Source of the DNA: Hydrogenophilaceae bacterium
Lineage (GTDB): Bacteria > Pseudomonadota > Alphaproteobacteria > Caulobacterales > Aquidulcibacteraceae
DNA: 64,000 nucleotides
Reading direction: 5' to 3'
Assembly: GCA_013389015.1 (NCBI GenBank)
Contig: JACAEE010000156.1
Coordinates: 1-64,000, forward strand
Below the pieces are notes generated by a model. The model did not search any database and had not been told where the DNA came from. It worked only from the letters and a program-made list of their open reading frames with translations. Positions within the stretch are counted from its first letter, which is position 1, and each line of letters starts with the position of its first letter. The translations under genes were made by a program, and so were the position numbers. Of the stretch, positions 21,737-30,169 are shown piece by piece.

Positions 21737-22003
21737 CTAGCCGCCAAGTACGGTGGCCGGCGCCATGGGCTGGGTCAACGCGAAGGGACTGGGCTCGTGG
21801 GCTACAACCGCGCCCGTGGCGAAGGCGCCCATGGCGCCGGTTCCAAGCGCGACTATGGCCAGTAAGGAGAAGACCGCCGACTGCGATGGGTGCGTCGAGC
21901 GGCGCGCATCAACGCGGGACCAAACGTCGGCCTCAAGATTGGATAAGTCGCTGTCGATCTCGGCGCGGCCGAGTGAAGCTAGGTGTCGGTCGAGTTCGCT
22001 CAG
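21737..22003 (-). CDS. CnrY-like anti-sigma factor (copy 2), probable CTG start, absent from the ORF track
   Basis: Minus-strand frame LSELDRHLASLGRAEIDSDLSNLEADVWSRVDARRSTHPSQSAVFSLLAIVALGTGAMGAFATGAVVAHEPSPFALTQPMAPATVLGG*; parallels CnrY copy 1; AGGGAGG just upstream of CTG. Confidence 0.65.
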   Translation of the reverse strand: MSELDRHLASLGRAEIDSDLSNLEADVWSRVDARRSTHPSQSAVFSLLAIVALGTGAMGAFATGAVVAHEPSPFALTQPMAPATVLGG

Positions 22004-22035
22004 CTTCGCCTCCCTGCGGCGCGTGTATGTATGGA

Positions 22036-22059
22036 TACGCGCCGACGCCGCCGTCCCCT
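22036..22059 (-). promoter_or_regulatory. AGGG-N14-YGCGTA motif upstream of cnrYX-like copy 2
   Basis: Minus strand: AGGGgacggcggcgtcggCGCGTA. Confidence 0.75.
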
Positions 22060-22193
22060 GGTCAAGCTATTGGATACGGGAGGGCATGGGCAAGGGCGGG
22101 AATTTTCGCTGCTGTTGATCGAGCGCAACGCCGGACCCAGAAGCCCCCGCCAAAAGGGATGTGAGCACTACCCAATCCTTGGGGAGGGACCCC

Positions 22194-22838
22194 ATGACGC
22201 AAGGCCTAGCCAGTGTGCGATTGGATGCAGTCAGCAGCCCAAGACGCGCCCCGCCTGCCCGCGCCGATGGCGAGGCCGACCTCATTGCGCGCGCGCAGAA
22301 AGGCGATCGGCGCGCCTTTGCGGCGTTGATGGGCGCCCACAAGCACGATCTTTATCGTTTTGTTCGCCGTCGCGAACGGGATGCTGATGAAGCCTACGAC
22401 GTTGTGCAGGAGGCGTTCGTTTCGGCCTGGAGCGCAATCGCCAGCGTCGATCCCGAGCGCCCGTTTCGGGCGTGGCTGCGGACCATCGCACTCAACAAAT
22501 GCCGCGACCGAGGCCGCCGCGCCGGCGCGCGGCGCGCAGTCTGGAACCTGTGCGCCGCGGAAGAAGACCTCAAGCTGGCTGACGAGCGGCCGAGCCCGGA
22601 AGAGGAGACGGCCGATCGCAATGAACTCGCACTCTTGCGCCGAGCGCTCGAAGCCCTGCCGAACCATCTGCGCGATGCGCTCATGCTAACGGCGGTCGAC
22701 GGGCTCTCACAGGCGGCCGCCAGCGCCACGCTCAAATGCACGATCAAGGCGCTTGAGTATCGTGTGTTCCGTGCGCGCGAATTGTTGGCGATCGAGATGC
22801 AGCGCCTCGGCGTGAGGCGGGGAGCTGCTCAGGAATAA
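22194..22838 (+). CDS. CnrH-like ECF sigma factor (ECF-2), divergent from CnrYX copy 2
   Basis: LYRFVRRRERDADEAYDVVQEAFVSAWSAI...RPFRAWLRTIALNKCRDRGRR; region 4 LPNHLRDALMLTAVDGLSQAAASATLKCTIKALEYRVFRARELL; start 22194 has GGGGAGGGA SD. Confidence 0.9.
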   Translation: MTQGLASVRLDAVSSPRRAPPARADGEADLIARAQKGDRRAFAALMGAHKHDLYRFVRRRERDADEAYDVVQEAFVSAWSAIASVDPERPFRAWLRTIALNKCRDRGRRAGARRAVWNLCAAEEDLKLADERPSPEEETADRNELALLRRALEALPNHLRDALMLTAVDGLSQAAASATLKCTIKALEYRVFRARELLAIEMQRLGVRRGAAQE

Positions 22839-22893
22839 GATCCGTAGAGATGCCCGGCAGCCCGCACGCGAGTTCGCCTCCTGGTTCCGCGCG

Positions 22894-24210
22894 TCAGTGT
22901 GACGGGGTGGAGCGTCTTGCGTCCTCCGCCCCATCTGCAACCAAAACTGGCGCAAAGCCGCCGCCGGGCGTGCGAAAATTCGTGGTCTGACCTTGGTAGA
23001 GCCGGGCCGCCGTCAGCAACAATTGGCCCTGATACGTATAAAGCCGGATGTCGAGCTTACGTTCGTGGGCGAGGCCGTCGACCTTCACCATTCGCGCACT
23101 GGGCGGAGTCAGGACTTGAGCGACATAGTCGCCTTCGACAATCGATTTCCAGACGCGATGGGTGAGCTTGTCGCCGCGGTAAACCGCTTTGCCGCCATAC
23201 CCATTTGCGGGCTTGAAGAAATACCCTTTCCGCCCGGTCCATAACTCGCCGGCGTTCTCGCCGGTAACCCGACGCACGCGCGGCAGAGCGACCGAAAGCG
23301 CCGCGATCGCCGAGGGCGCGGCGCCCCAGCGGCGCAGCGCAACCGGATCGGATAAGAGAACGAGATTGCGTTTGTCGGCATAGAGCGCGTGATGACGAGG
23401 GCCGGGCGTGACGACAACCGCTCTGTCTTGATACGCAGCGCGTAGTGGGGCGTGTTCGTCTTCGACCAGGGCAAAATCGACAAGGCGGTTATAGACAAGG
23501 TCGATGACTTGGCCGTCGGCGCTGAGCACGCCATCGCGATAAGCCAGATGTGTTGCGTCGACGATGCGTGCATCGTAGCCTTGTGTTCGCAGCATGCGCT
23601 GGGCGATGAGAAAATCGGGATAGAGATATTGCAGCGCGGGATTGTCGTCGACGATGGCTATGGTGCGAAGTGGTCGAGGACCCTGTTGGACGCGCCATTC
23701 CGCCTCGAACATGCGTCCAATCTCGTTCGCAAATTCGGTTGCGGAAGGACCCGCAGCGCGCGCGTCGCTACAACACGCGCGCAGCGCTTCAGCCATTACG
23801 GCGTTTAAGAAGGCGCCGCCCGCGTTGGTGTTGACCTCGATCAAGGCTGGTCCGGACGCGGTTAAGTGATAATCGTAGCCCATAAAGGCGCCACGCGTGG
23901 GAGTGTTCGTGCGTGCGATGGCTGGCGCCCACGCAAGCGCGGCCTCCTGATAGGTTGGCAGCGCGATTACGCTCTCGATCGCCCGGGCCACCTCCAGCAT
24001 GGCGGCGATCTCGCGCGCCGATACAAACACGGCAACGGGCGCTAGGAGGTGGGGATGTGTTTGCCCGAGCGCCGCCGCGATTGCCGGATCCTGCAGCGCG
24101 CGCCCGAGCGCCGCCTCGAGCGCGCAGCGGTCTACGGAAACGCAAAAGCAGTGCTGATTGAGCGCGGCTGCGGCGCTCTGCGGGGCGCGGGGCTGGGACG
24201 CTTGGTTCAC
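22894..24210 (-). CDS. ATP-grasp-like (possibly circularly permuted/glutathionylspermidine-synthase-like) protein of unknown function
   Basis: GYDYHLTASGPALIEVNTNAGGAFLN, YFFKPANGYGGKAVYRGDKLT, ERKLDIRLYTYQGQLLLTAARLYQGQTTNFRTPGGGFAPV resemble ATP-grasp nucleotide- and metal-binding segments. Confidence 0.6.
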   Translation of the reverse strand: MNQASQPRAPQSAAAALNQHCFCVSVDRCALEAALGRALQDPAIAAALGQTHPHLLAPVAVFVSAREIAAMLEVARAIESVIALPTYQEAALAWAPAIARTNTPTRGAFMGYDYHLTASGPALIEVNTNAGGAFLNAVMAEALRACCSDARAAGPSATEFANEIGRMFEAEWRVQQGPRPLRTIAIVDDNPALQYLYPDFLIAQRMLRTQGYDARIVDATHLAYRDGVLSADGQVIDLVYNRLVDFALVEDEHAPLRAAYQDRAVVVTPGPRHHALYADKRNLVLLSDPVALRRWGAAPSAIAALSVALPRVRRVTGENAGELWTGRKGYFFKPANGYGGKAVYRGDKLTHRVWKSIVEGDYVAQVLTPPSARMVKVDGLAHERKLDIRLYTYQGQLLLTAARLYQGQTTNFRTPGGGFAPVLVADGAEDARRSTPSH

Positions 24211-24686
24211 TGGGCCTCCGCTTGAGGCGCTCTGAGTGCAAAGCGCAAGCGTGACGCCGCCGTTTCACCCGGTCTGCGGATGCTGACATCGACGTGATAG
24301 AGACCGTCAGTCAGCGAAACAAAGCCGCCATAAGTCACAGCGTCGTTGATGCGCATGGGGTCAAGGCGGAGCCTGCGCGCGCCGCCGTGGCGCGCGCTGC
24401 GAACCTCCGCTTCCACAGCGGCGTCTTCGATTCGGTTTCCGGCGGAGTCGAAAAGGGCCACCATGATATGCGTATTGCCGCGCGGCGCGCCGGCGTGCAT
24501 GCGCTGCTCGACGTGGCCCGGCGCATGGGCTGCGGTGACGACGCTTGAGACGACGCCGAGATAGCCTCTGACGCCGTCCTCGCTCTCGGCGACGAGCGCA
24601 TCGTGTGGCGGCGGGGGAGAACATGCGCTCAGAGCCAGCGCCGCAGCAATCAAAGCGGCGCGCGCGAACCAATGCTCTGTCCTCAT
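24207..24686 (-). CDS. Putative lipoprotein
   Basis: MRTEHWFARAALIAAALALSACSPPPPHD lipobox; ATG at 24686 inside a longer ORF-track entry; overlaps neighbouring starts. Confidence 0.7.
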   Translation of the reverse strand: MRTEHWFARAALIAAALALSACSPPPPHDALVAESEDGVRGYLGVVSSVVTAAHAPGHVEQRMHAGAPRGNTHIMVALFDSAGNRIEDAAVEAEVRSARHGGARRLRLDPMRINDAVTYGGFVSLTDGLYHVDVSIRRPGETAASRLRFALRAPQAEAQ

Positions 24687-25258
24687 GACGTCCGCCTGAG
24701 ATCGGGCGCGACCGCGATCAGCGAGAAGCCGTAGCTGATGAGGTTGAACGCGAGGAAGACGCCTGGAACGATCATGCCGGCATGGGGCAACATCCAAATC
24801 AGAAGCGCTCCCAAGATTGCGCCGATGACGCCGGCAACCGCCATCCGACCCCAAGGGCAGGTCTTGCTCGTACGGTGTGCAAGCGCATGGCCAAATGCGA
24901 CTAATCCCTGCGCCATGAGTGCAACGCCCAGAATAAGGGTAAGCGCAAACGCGCCGGACCAGGGATGCAGCAACAAGCATAGGCCGCCAACGATCGCGAC
25001 AATCGACCAGATCAGACGCCAGATGAAGGCCTTGGCGCGCCAATCTGCGACCAACATGACAAGACCGATCACGCCGGAAGTCAGCATTAGCGCGCCAAAC
25101 GACAGGCTCGCGGCCAAGGTTGCGGTCAGCGGCGCAAAAATGGCGCCGACTCCGAGCGCGATAAAAATGAGGCCGCAGATGATGAACGCCGCTTTGCGCC
25201 ATGCAGGGACTGGCGGCGCCGAGGGAGAGGGGGTTGAGGGCGCTGCGGTGTCGGTCAT
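24683..25258 (-). CDS. HdeD family (DUF308) membrane protein, copy 1
   Basis: FIICGLIFIALGVGAIFAPLTATLAASLSFGALMLTSGVIGLVMLVADW...LGALLIWMLPHAGMIVPGVFLAFNLISYGFSLI. Confidence 0.85.
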   Translation of the reverse strand: MTDTAAPSTPSPSAPPVPAWRKAAFIICGLIFIALGVGAIFAPLTATLAASLSFGALMLTSGVIGLVMLVADWRAKAFIWRLIWSIVAIVGGLCLLLHPWSGAFALTLILGVALMAQGLVAFGHALAHRTSKTCPWGRMAVAGVIGAILGALLIWMLPHAGMIVPGVFLAFNLISYGFSLIAVAPDLRRTS

Positions 25259-25324
25259 GGCTTGCTCCCGCCAAAGCCGCCCCAAAGCGCCCGCGGTTAG
25301 GTCGCGTTGGAGCCGTGTTGCTTA

Positions 25325-25348
25325 TACGCGCGGGCGCGGCCGATCCCT
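25325..25348 (-). promoter_or_regulatory. AGGG-N14-YGCGTA motif upstream of the HdeD-1 operon
   Basis: Minus strand: AGGGatcggccgcgcccgCGCGTA. Confidence 0.78.
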
Positions 25349-25473
25349 GAGCGCTGGCTCGATATCGGCTCCTTGCGGTGGAATAATTTCGCCGGCGTCC
25401 GCCTTGGCTTGACAAGAGCTGCCAGCACGCTTCGATGCCGCCGAGCGCCTCGTTTGGGCTAGGAGAGGGCGGC

Positions 25474-26157
25474 ATGTGTTTTTCGGCGGAAGCAAGCTAC
25501 ACGGCGGCGGCTTTGCTCATCCCGCTGGGGCTCGCCAGCGTCTCCCGGGCCGCCAAAGTCGAACCAAAATACGCACCCCTCTGTGCGCTGCCGCTCTTGT
25601 TCGGTTTGCAGCAATTGATGGAGGGAATGGTCTGGACCGCGGGCGGACAACCCGACGCGCTATGGGTGGAGCGATTCTCGCTCGCCTACATGTTCTTCTC
25701 ATGGATCGCTTGGCCCGTTTGGGTGCCTGTGTCTGTCTATTTTCTTGAGTCGCCGGAGCGTAGGCCGCTCTATCTCGCATTCGCAGTTGGCGGGGCGATG
25801 CTCGGCGGTGTGCAATATATCCCTTATTTCGTCCATCAAGGCTGGCTGACCACGACGTTTCTTGAACACGCGATCAGCTACAACGACACCCAATTGCTCG
25901 ATGCGTTGATGACGCGCGAAGCCACTAATCTGCTCTACCTGGTTTTCATCATCGCGCCGCTGCTGGTTTCAAGCGATCGTCACGCGCGCTTTTTTGGACT
26001 GCTGGTCACGCTGGCATTGGTGAACACTTACTTCTTCTTCGCCTACGCCTACATCTCGGTTTTCTGCATGGGCGGCGCGATCATGTCGTTCTATCTGGTT
26101 TGGATGATCTTCCAAAAAGGGCGGCGCTCCCCGGCGCCGGTCTCGCACCCGGCCTAG
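25474..26157 (+). CDS. DUF6629-like multi-TM protein
   Basis: MCFSAEASYTAAALLIPLGLASVSRA...YAPLCALPLLFGLQQLMEGMVW. Confidence 0.75.
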   Translation: MCFSAEASYTAAALLIPLGLASVSRAAKVEPKYAPLCALPLLFGLQQLMEGMVWTAGGQPDALWVERFSLAYMFFSWIAWPVWVPVSVYFLESPERRPLYLAFAVGGAMLGGVQYIPYFVHQGWLTTTFLEHAISYNDTQLLDALMTREATNLLYLVFIIAPLLVSSDRHARFFGLLVTLALVNTYFFFAYAYISVFCMGGAIMSFYLVWMIFQKGRRSPAPVSHPA

Positions 26158-26301
26158 GACGCGGCGATCGGCTTCTTGAATACGCCGCGAGGGTCGGCGT
26201 CAGCATGCGGGGCGTGAGCGCTATCCAGCTGCGTGCGGCGCCCTGACAAGAGATGAGACGCCTCTTGATGTGAGCGCAAATGCAGCGGGCAGCATTTGCC
26301 C

Positions 26302-28710
26302 TTATCGGTGCAGCCGCGCCAACGAGGCCGATTCAGCGCTCGCGACGGCGCGTTTTACGGCCACAAAGCTGTCAGGGCTCACTGAGATGGAATCGATGCC
26401 GGCTTCGACGAGAAACTGAGCAAACTCCGGATGATTGCTGGGCGCTTCGCCGCAAATGCCAACCTTCGCCCCTACGGCGTGCGCGGCGATGAGCACGTGC
26501 TCGATCATCCATTTGACCGCATCGTCCTGCTCGTCGAAGAGGCCGGCCAAATCTTCGCTGTCGCGATCAACTCCTAGGGTCAGCTGAGTAAGGTCGTTAC
26601 TGCCAATAGAAAAGCCGTCGAACCGTTCGGCGAAATCCTTGGCGAGAATCGCGTTCGAAGGAATTTCGCACATCACATAGATTTGGAGTCCATCTTTGCC
26701 GCGCTGCAGGCCGTTCTCGGCCATGACGCCGAGCACTTTGTCGGCCTCAGCCACGGAACGACAGAACGGGATCATGACCAGCACGTTGCGAAAGCCCAGG
26801 TTCTCGCGCAGACGCCGGATCGCCCGGCACTCGAGTGCAAATCCGTCCCGGTAGCGCGGCGCGTAGTAGCGGGAGGCGCCGCGAAAACCGAGCATCGGGT
26901 TCTCCTCCTTTGGTTCGAACTCGGCGCCGCCGATAAGGTTGGCGTACTCGTTGGTCTTGAAGTCGCTCATGCGCACGATCACGGGCTTAGGATGGAAGGC
27001 CGCAGCAATGCGCGACAGCCCGCGCGACAGCCGGTCGACAAAATACTCACTGCGATCGGCGTGGCCGGCGGTGAGGTCGGCAATAAGCCGCCGTGCGGTC
27101 TCGTCCCTGAGGCCCTCATAACGCGCCAGCGCCATGGGGTGGACCTTGACATGGTTGGAGATGACGAACTCCATGCGCGCGAGACCAACGCCGTCCGCGG
27201 GCAGGCGCCACCATCGAAAAGCGGTAGCCGGATTGGCAAGGTTGAGCATGATCTGCGTCCGCGTGGCGGGCAAATCCGAACTGTTGATCGGCTTTGCTTC
27301 AAACACTGCGCTTCCGGCGTAGACGAAGCCTTGGTCGCCCTCCGCGCAAGAGACGGTCACATCCTGTTCGTCGTGTAAAATGCGCGTCGCTTCGCCGGTC
27401 CCGACAATGGCGGGCAATCCCAGTTCGCGGCTGACAATCGCTGCATGCGAGGTTCGCCCGCCATGATCGGTGACGATCGCAGCCGCGCGCTTCATGACCG
27501 GCACCCAGTCCGGATCGGTAGAGGTGGTGACGAGCACGGCGCCGTCCACGAACTGGTTTATGTCGCGTGCGTCGCGGATCACGCATACACGCCCGGCGAC
27601 AATGGCATCGCCGATCGCCAGGCCGGTGGCGAGGGTGGGGCCCTTGGTCATGATCGTGTAGGTCATAAGCGCACCCGCGCCCCTGCGCGATTGAACGGTC
27701 TCAGGCCGGGCCTGGACGATGAACAAATCTCCGCTCTCGCCGTCCTTGGCCCATTCCATGTCCATCGGGCAGCCATAGTGCGCTTCGATCAAACCGGCCC
27801 AGCGCGCGAGATGCATAATTTCCTCATCGCTGAGCACCGCCGACGCTTGCTCGAGGCGAGACGTGGGAACCGTCCGTGTCGGACCTTCGCCTCCCACCGC
27901 ATAGATCATCTTCTGGGCCTTGGCGCCGATCCGCTTTTCAATGATCGGCGTAAGTCCGCTCTGACCCATCAAAGGTTTGAACACCTGGTATTCGTCTGGA
28001 TCGACGGCGCCTTGCACCACCGTTTCACCGAGGCCCCAGGCAGCGTTGATCAGCACGACCTTGTCGAAGCCCGTTTCGGTATCGATGGAAAACATTACGC
28101 CGGCGCAGGCGCGGTCCGACCGCACCATTTGCTGGACCCCGACCGACAGAGCGACCTTGAGATGGTCGAAGCCCTTGGCCTGCCGATAGCTGATGGCGCG
28201 GTCAGTGAAGAGCGAGGCGAAGCAGCGGCGGCACGCGTCAAGCACCGCGTCTTCGCCGCGGATATTGAGGTAGGTTTCCTGCTGACCTGCGAAGCTGGCG
28301 TCGGGCAGGTCCTCGGCGGTGGCGCTCGATCGAACCGCTACATCGGCGTTGTCGCGGCCGATGCGACGGCATAGGTTGCGGTAGGCGGCGATGATGGCGC
28401 CGGAGGCCTCGTCGGGCCAAGCGCCGCGAAGGATGGCGGTCCGAATCGCGCGGCCGGTTTCCGCCAATTGCGCGCGCCCCGCCGCCAGATCGGCGAGCGC
28501 ATCGCCGATCACACTCCGAAGCCTATTGGCGTCAATGAAACGCCAATAGGTTTCGGCCGTGGTGGCGTAACCTGGCGGCACGCGGACGCCGTCTCTGGCA
28601 AGCCGACGCACCATTTCGCCCAGCGAGGCGTTCTTGCCGCCAACCCGCGCAACGTCATCGCGGCCGAGTTCGTCGAATGGGACAGTCCAGGCTGAAGTGT
28701 TCGCGCTCAT
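26302..28710 (-). CDS. ppsA: Phosphoenolpyruvate synthase
   Basis: VPFDELGRDDVARVGGKNASLGEM; phospho-His loop GGRTSHAAIVSRELGLPAIVG; C-terminal GSNDLTQLTLGVDRDS...KVGICGEAPSNHPEFAQFLVEAGIDSISVSPD. Confidence 0.95.
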   Translation of the reverse strand: MSANTSAWTVPFDELGRDDVARVGGKNASLGEMVRRLARDGVRVPPGYATTAETYWRFIDANRLRSVIGDALADLAAGRAQLAETGRAIRTAILRGAWPDEASGAIIAAYRNLCRRIGRDNADVAVRSSATAEDLPDASFAGQQETYLNIRGEDAVLDACRRCFASLFTDRAISYRQAKGFDHLKVALSVGVQQMVRSDRACAGVMFSIDTETGFDKVVLINAAWGLGETVVQGAVDPDEYQVFKPLMGQSGLTPIIEKRIGAKAQKMIYAVGGEGPTRTVPTSRLEQASAVLSDEEIMHLARWAGLIEAHYGCPMDMEWAKDGESGDLFIVQARPETVQSRRGAGALMTYTIMTKGPTLATGLAIGDAIVAGRVCVIRDARDINQFVDGAVLVTTSTDPDWVPVMKRAAAIVTDHGGRTSHAAIVSRELGLPAIVGTGEATRILHDEQDVTVSCAEGDQGFVYAGSAVFEAKPINSSDLPATRTQIMLNLANPATAFRWWRLPADGVGLARMEFVISNHVKVHPMALARYEGLRDETARRLIADLTAGHADRSEYFVDRLSRGLSRIAAAFHPKPVIVRMSDFKTNEYANLIGGAEFEPKEENPMLGFRGASRYYAPRYRDGFALECRAIRRLRENLGFRNVLVMIPFCRSVAEADKVLGVMAENGLQRGKDGLQIYVMCEIPSNAILAKDFAERFDGFSIGSNDLTQLTLGVDRDSEDLAGLFDEQDDAVKWMIEHVLIAAHAVGAKVGICGEAPSNHPEFAQFLVEAGIDSISVSPDSFVAVKRAVASAESASLARLHR

Positions 28711-28732
28711 CGGCGGGCTCCCATGCAAAGCG

Positions 28733-28897
28733 CTACCTAGTGTGAGAGGTCAGCGGGTCGCGACGCCACGGTTTGGCAAGCGCCTGGCTCGAACCCGACA
28801 AGGAGTCGGCGGCGGCGCGGATCGCCAAAGCGCCAACACGGCGATCAGAACGGCGAACGTGGCCAGGCCAGCCCCACGCGTCAAACGCTGAATTCAT
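28733..28897 (-). CDS. Possible 54-aa leader ORF between the ppsA promoter motif and ppsA
   Basis: ATG with upstream AAGGAT; MNSAFDAWGWPGHVRRSDRRVGALAIRAAADSLSGSSQALAKPWRRDPLTSHTR*. Confidence 0.3.
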   Translation of the reverse strand: MNSAFDAWGWPGHVRRSDRRVGALAIRAAADSLSGSSQALAKPWRRDPLTSHTR

Positions 28898-28925
28898 GAT
28901 TGTGATCCTTGATACTGTGACACGA

Positions 28926-28949
28926 TACGCATGCGTTGCCTCGCCCCCT
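28926..28949 (-). promoter_or_regulatory. AGGG-N14-YGCGTA motif upstream of ppsA
   Basis: Minus strand: AGGGggcgaggcaacgcaTGCGTA. Confidence 0.75.
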
Positions 28950-29056
28950 GGGGCTGGCGCGATCGGCGCGGCGGCCTTGCTCAGCGCGCTTGGCCTTAAG
29001 GCGACCGTGACCGCGCGTGCTCGCCCTGCTTGGCGCGCCCGTCGACGGGGCATTGG

Positions 29057-30058
29057 TCAAGGTACGAGGTTTTGCGGCTCGCCGCGGGCGAACGCTTCAA
29101 TATTGTCCAAGGTGGCGTCAATGATGCGGACAATGGCTTCCTTGGTATTGTAGGCGTTATGCGGGGTCACGAGCACATTGGGAAAACGCAGCAGGACATG
29201 ATTGGCGACGAGCGCCCTCAGATCGCGCGTTGGTTTTCCCGCGCCGCGAAAAATTTCCGCTTCGTCGCGGAGTTCCGGTTCTTGCGGCAAGACATCAAGA
29301 CCGGCGCCGCCCAGATGTCCGTCAGCCAACGCACGCACCAGCGCCTCGACGTCAACGACAGCGCCTCGGGCAGTGTTGATCAGAATTGCGCCCGGTTTCA
29401 TCATCGTGAATTCGCGATCTGAAATGAGCTTGGCGGTTGTTTCGTCCGCGGGGACATGGAGCGTGACGATGTCCGCCGCAGCGAGGGCGGGCTCCAGGTC
29501 CATGTATCGAAAGCCAAGCTCGCGTGCGGCGTGCTGCTGTGGCCGCGCGTCGACCGCGTACACTCTCATGCCGAAGCCGCGCGCGATTGCGATGACACGC
29601 TGCCCAATGCGACCGGCGCCAACCACGGCGATGGTCTTGTCTTTGAGTTCAAAGCCGCGAAGATCCGCCTGATCAAAGCGCCCGCTGCGCGTGCGCTGAG
29701 CCGCATCAACCAGGTTTCGCGCCAGCCCCAAGAGCAGGGCGAAGACGTGCTCGGCGACCGTCGCATCGCCGTAGGCGGGGACGTTCGCTACCTTGATCCC
29801 GTGGCTGCGGCAATAGGCGAGATCGATGTGATCGACGCCGGTCGAGCGGGTGGCGATGAACTTCAGCTCCGGCAGCTTTGAAAGTACGCCAGCATCGAGG
29901 CGGGAATAGACAAACGGCGAAAGGATCTCCGCATCGGAGACGCGTCCCGCCGAGGCCTCAGTCAGGGCGCCGGCCGAACACGTGACTTGGTGCGCCCCCG
30001 CAAGGCGCAGGCACGCCTCGTGCTCCCATTGTTCCGCCTCGAGCACGGCGACCTTCAT
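29057..30058 (-). CDS. D-isomer-specific 2-hydroxyacid dehydrogenase (D-lactate dehydrogenase-like)
   Basis: VVGAGRIGQRVIAIARGFGMRVYAVD Rossmann motif; FTMMKPGAILINTARGAVVDVEALVRAL; start ATGAAGGTCGCC at 30058. Confidence 0.92.
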   Translation of the reverse strand: MKVAVLEAEQWEHEACLRLAGAHQVTCSAGALTEASAGRVSDAEILSPFVYSRLDAGVLSKLPELKFIATRSTGVDHIDLAYCRSHGIKVANVPAYGDATVAEHVFALLLGLARNLVDAAQRTRSGRFDQADLRGFELKDKTIAVVGAGRIGQRVIAIARGFGMRVYAVDARPQQHAARELGFRYMDLEPALAAADIVTLHVPADETTAKLISDREFTMMKPGAILINTARGAVVDVEALVRALADGHLGGAGLDVLPQEPELRDEAEIFRGAGKPTRDLRALVANHVLLRFPNVLVTPHNAYNTKEAIVRIIDATLDNIEAFARGEPQNLVP

Positions 30059-30081
30059 CAGCGCTTCTCCATGCCAAATGA

Positions 30082-30105
30082 TACGCAGCGTCCTCGCCTT
30101 GCCCT
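30082..30105 (-). promoter_or_regulatory. AGGG-N14-YGCGTA motif upstream of the 2-hydroxyacid dehydrogenase
   Basis: Minus strand: AGGGcaaggcgaggacgcTGCGTA. Confidence 0.8.
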
Positions 30106-30115
30106 GCGCCAAGCC

Positions 30116-30139
30116 AGGGCAATGCGGTTCTCCTGCGTA
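30116..30139 (+). promoter_or_regulatory. AGGG-N14-YGCGTA motif upstream of type II GAPDH
   Basis: AGGGcaatgcggttctccTGCGTA. Confidence 0.8.
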
Positions 30140-30169
30140 TTCCAAGCCGGTGAGCAGGAGCGAGGCGCC

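Noticed and set aside
24207-25475. 422-aa minus-strand ORF as a single gene
   Set aside because: Its upstream two thirds overlap the HdeD-1 gene in another frame; the real gene is the lipoprotein starting at 24686.
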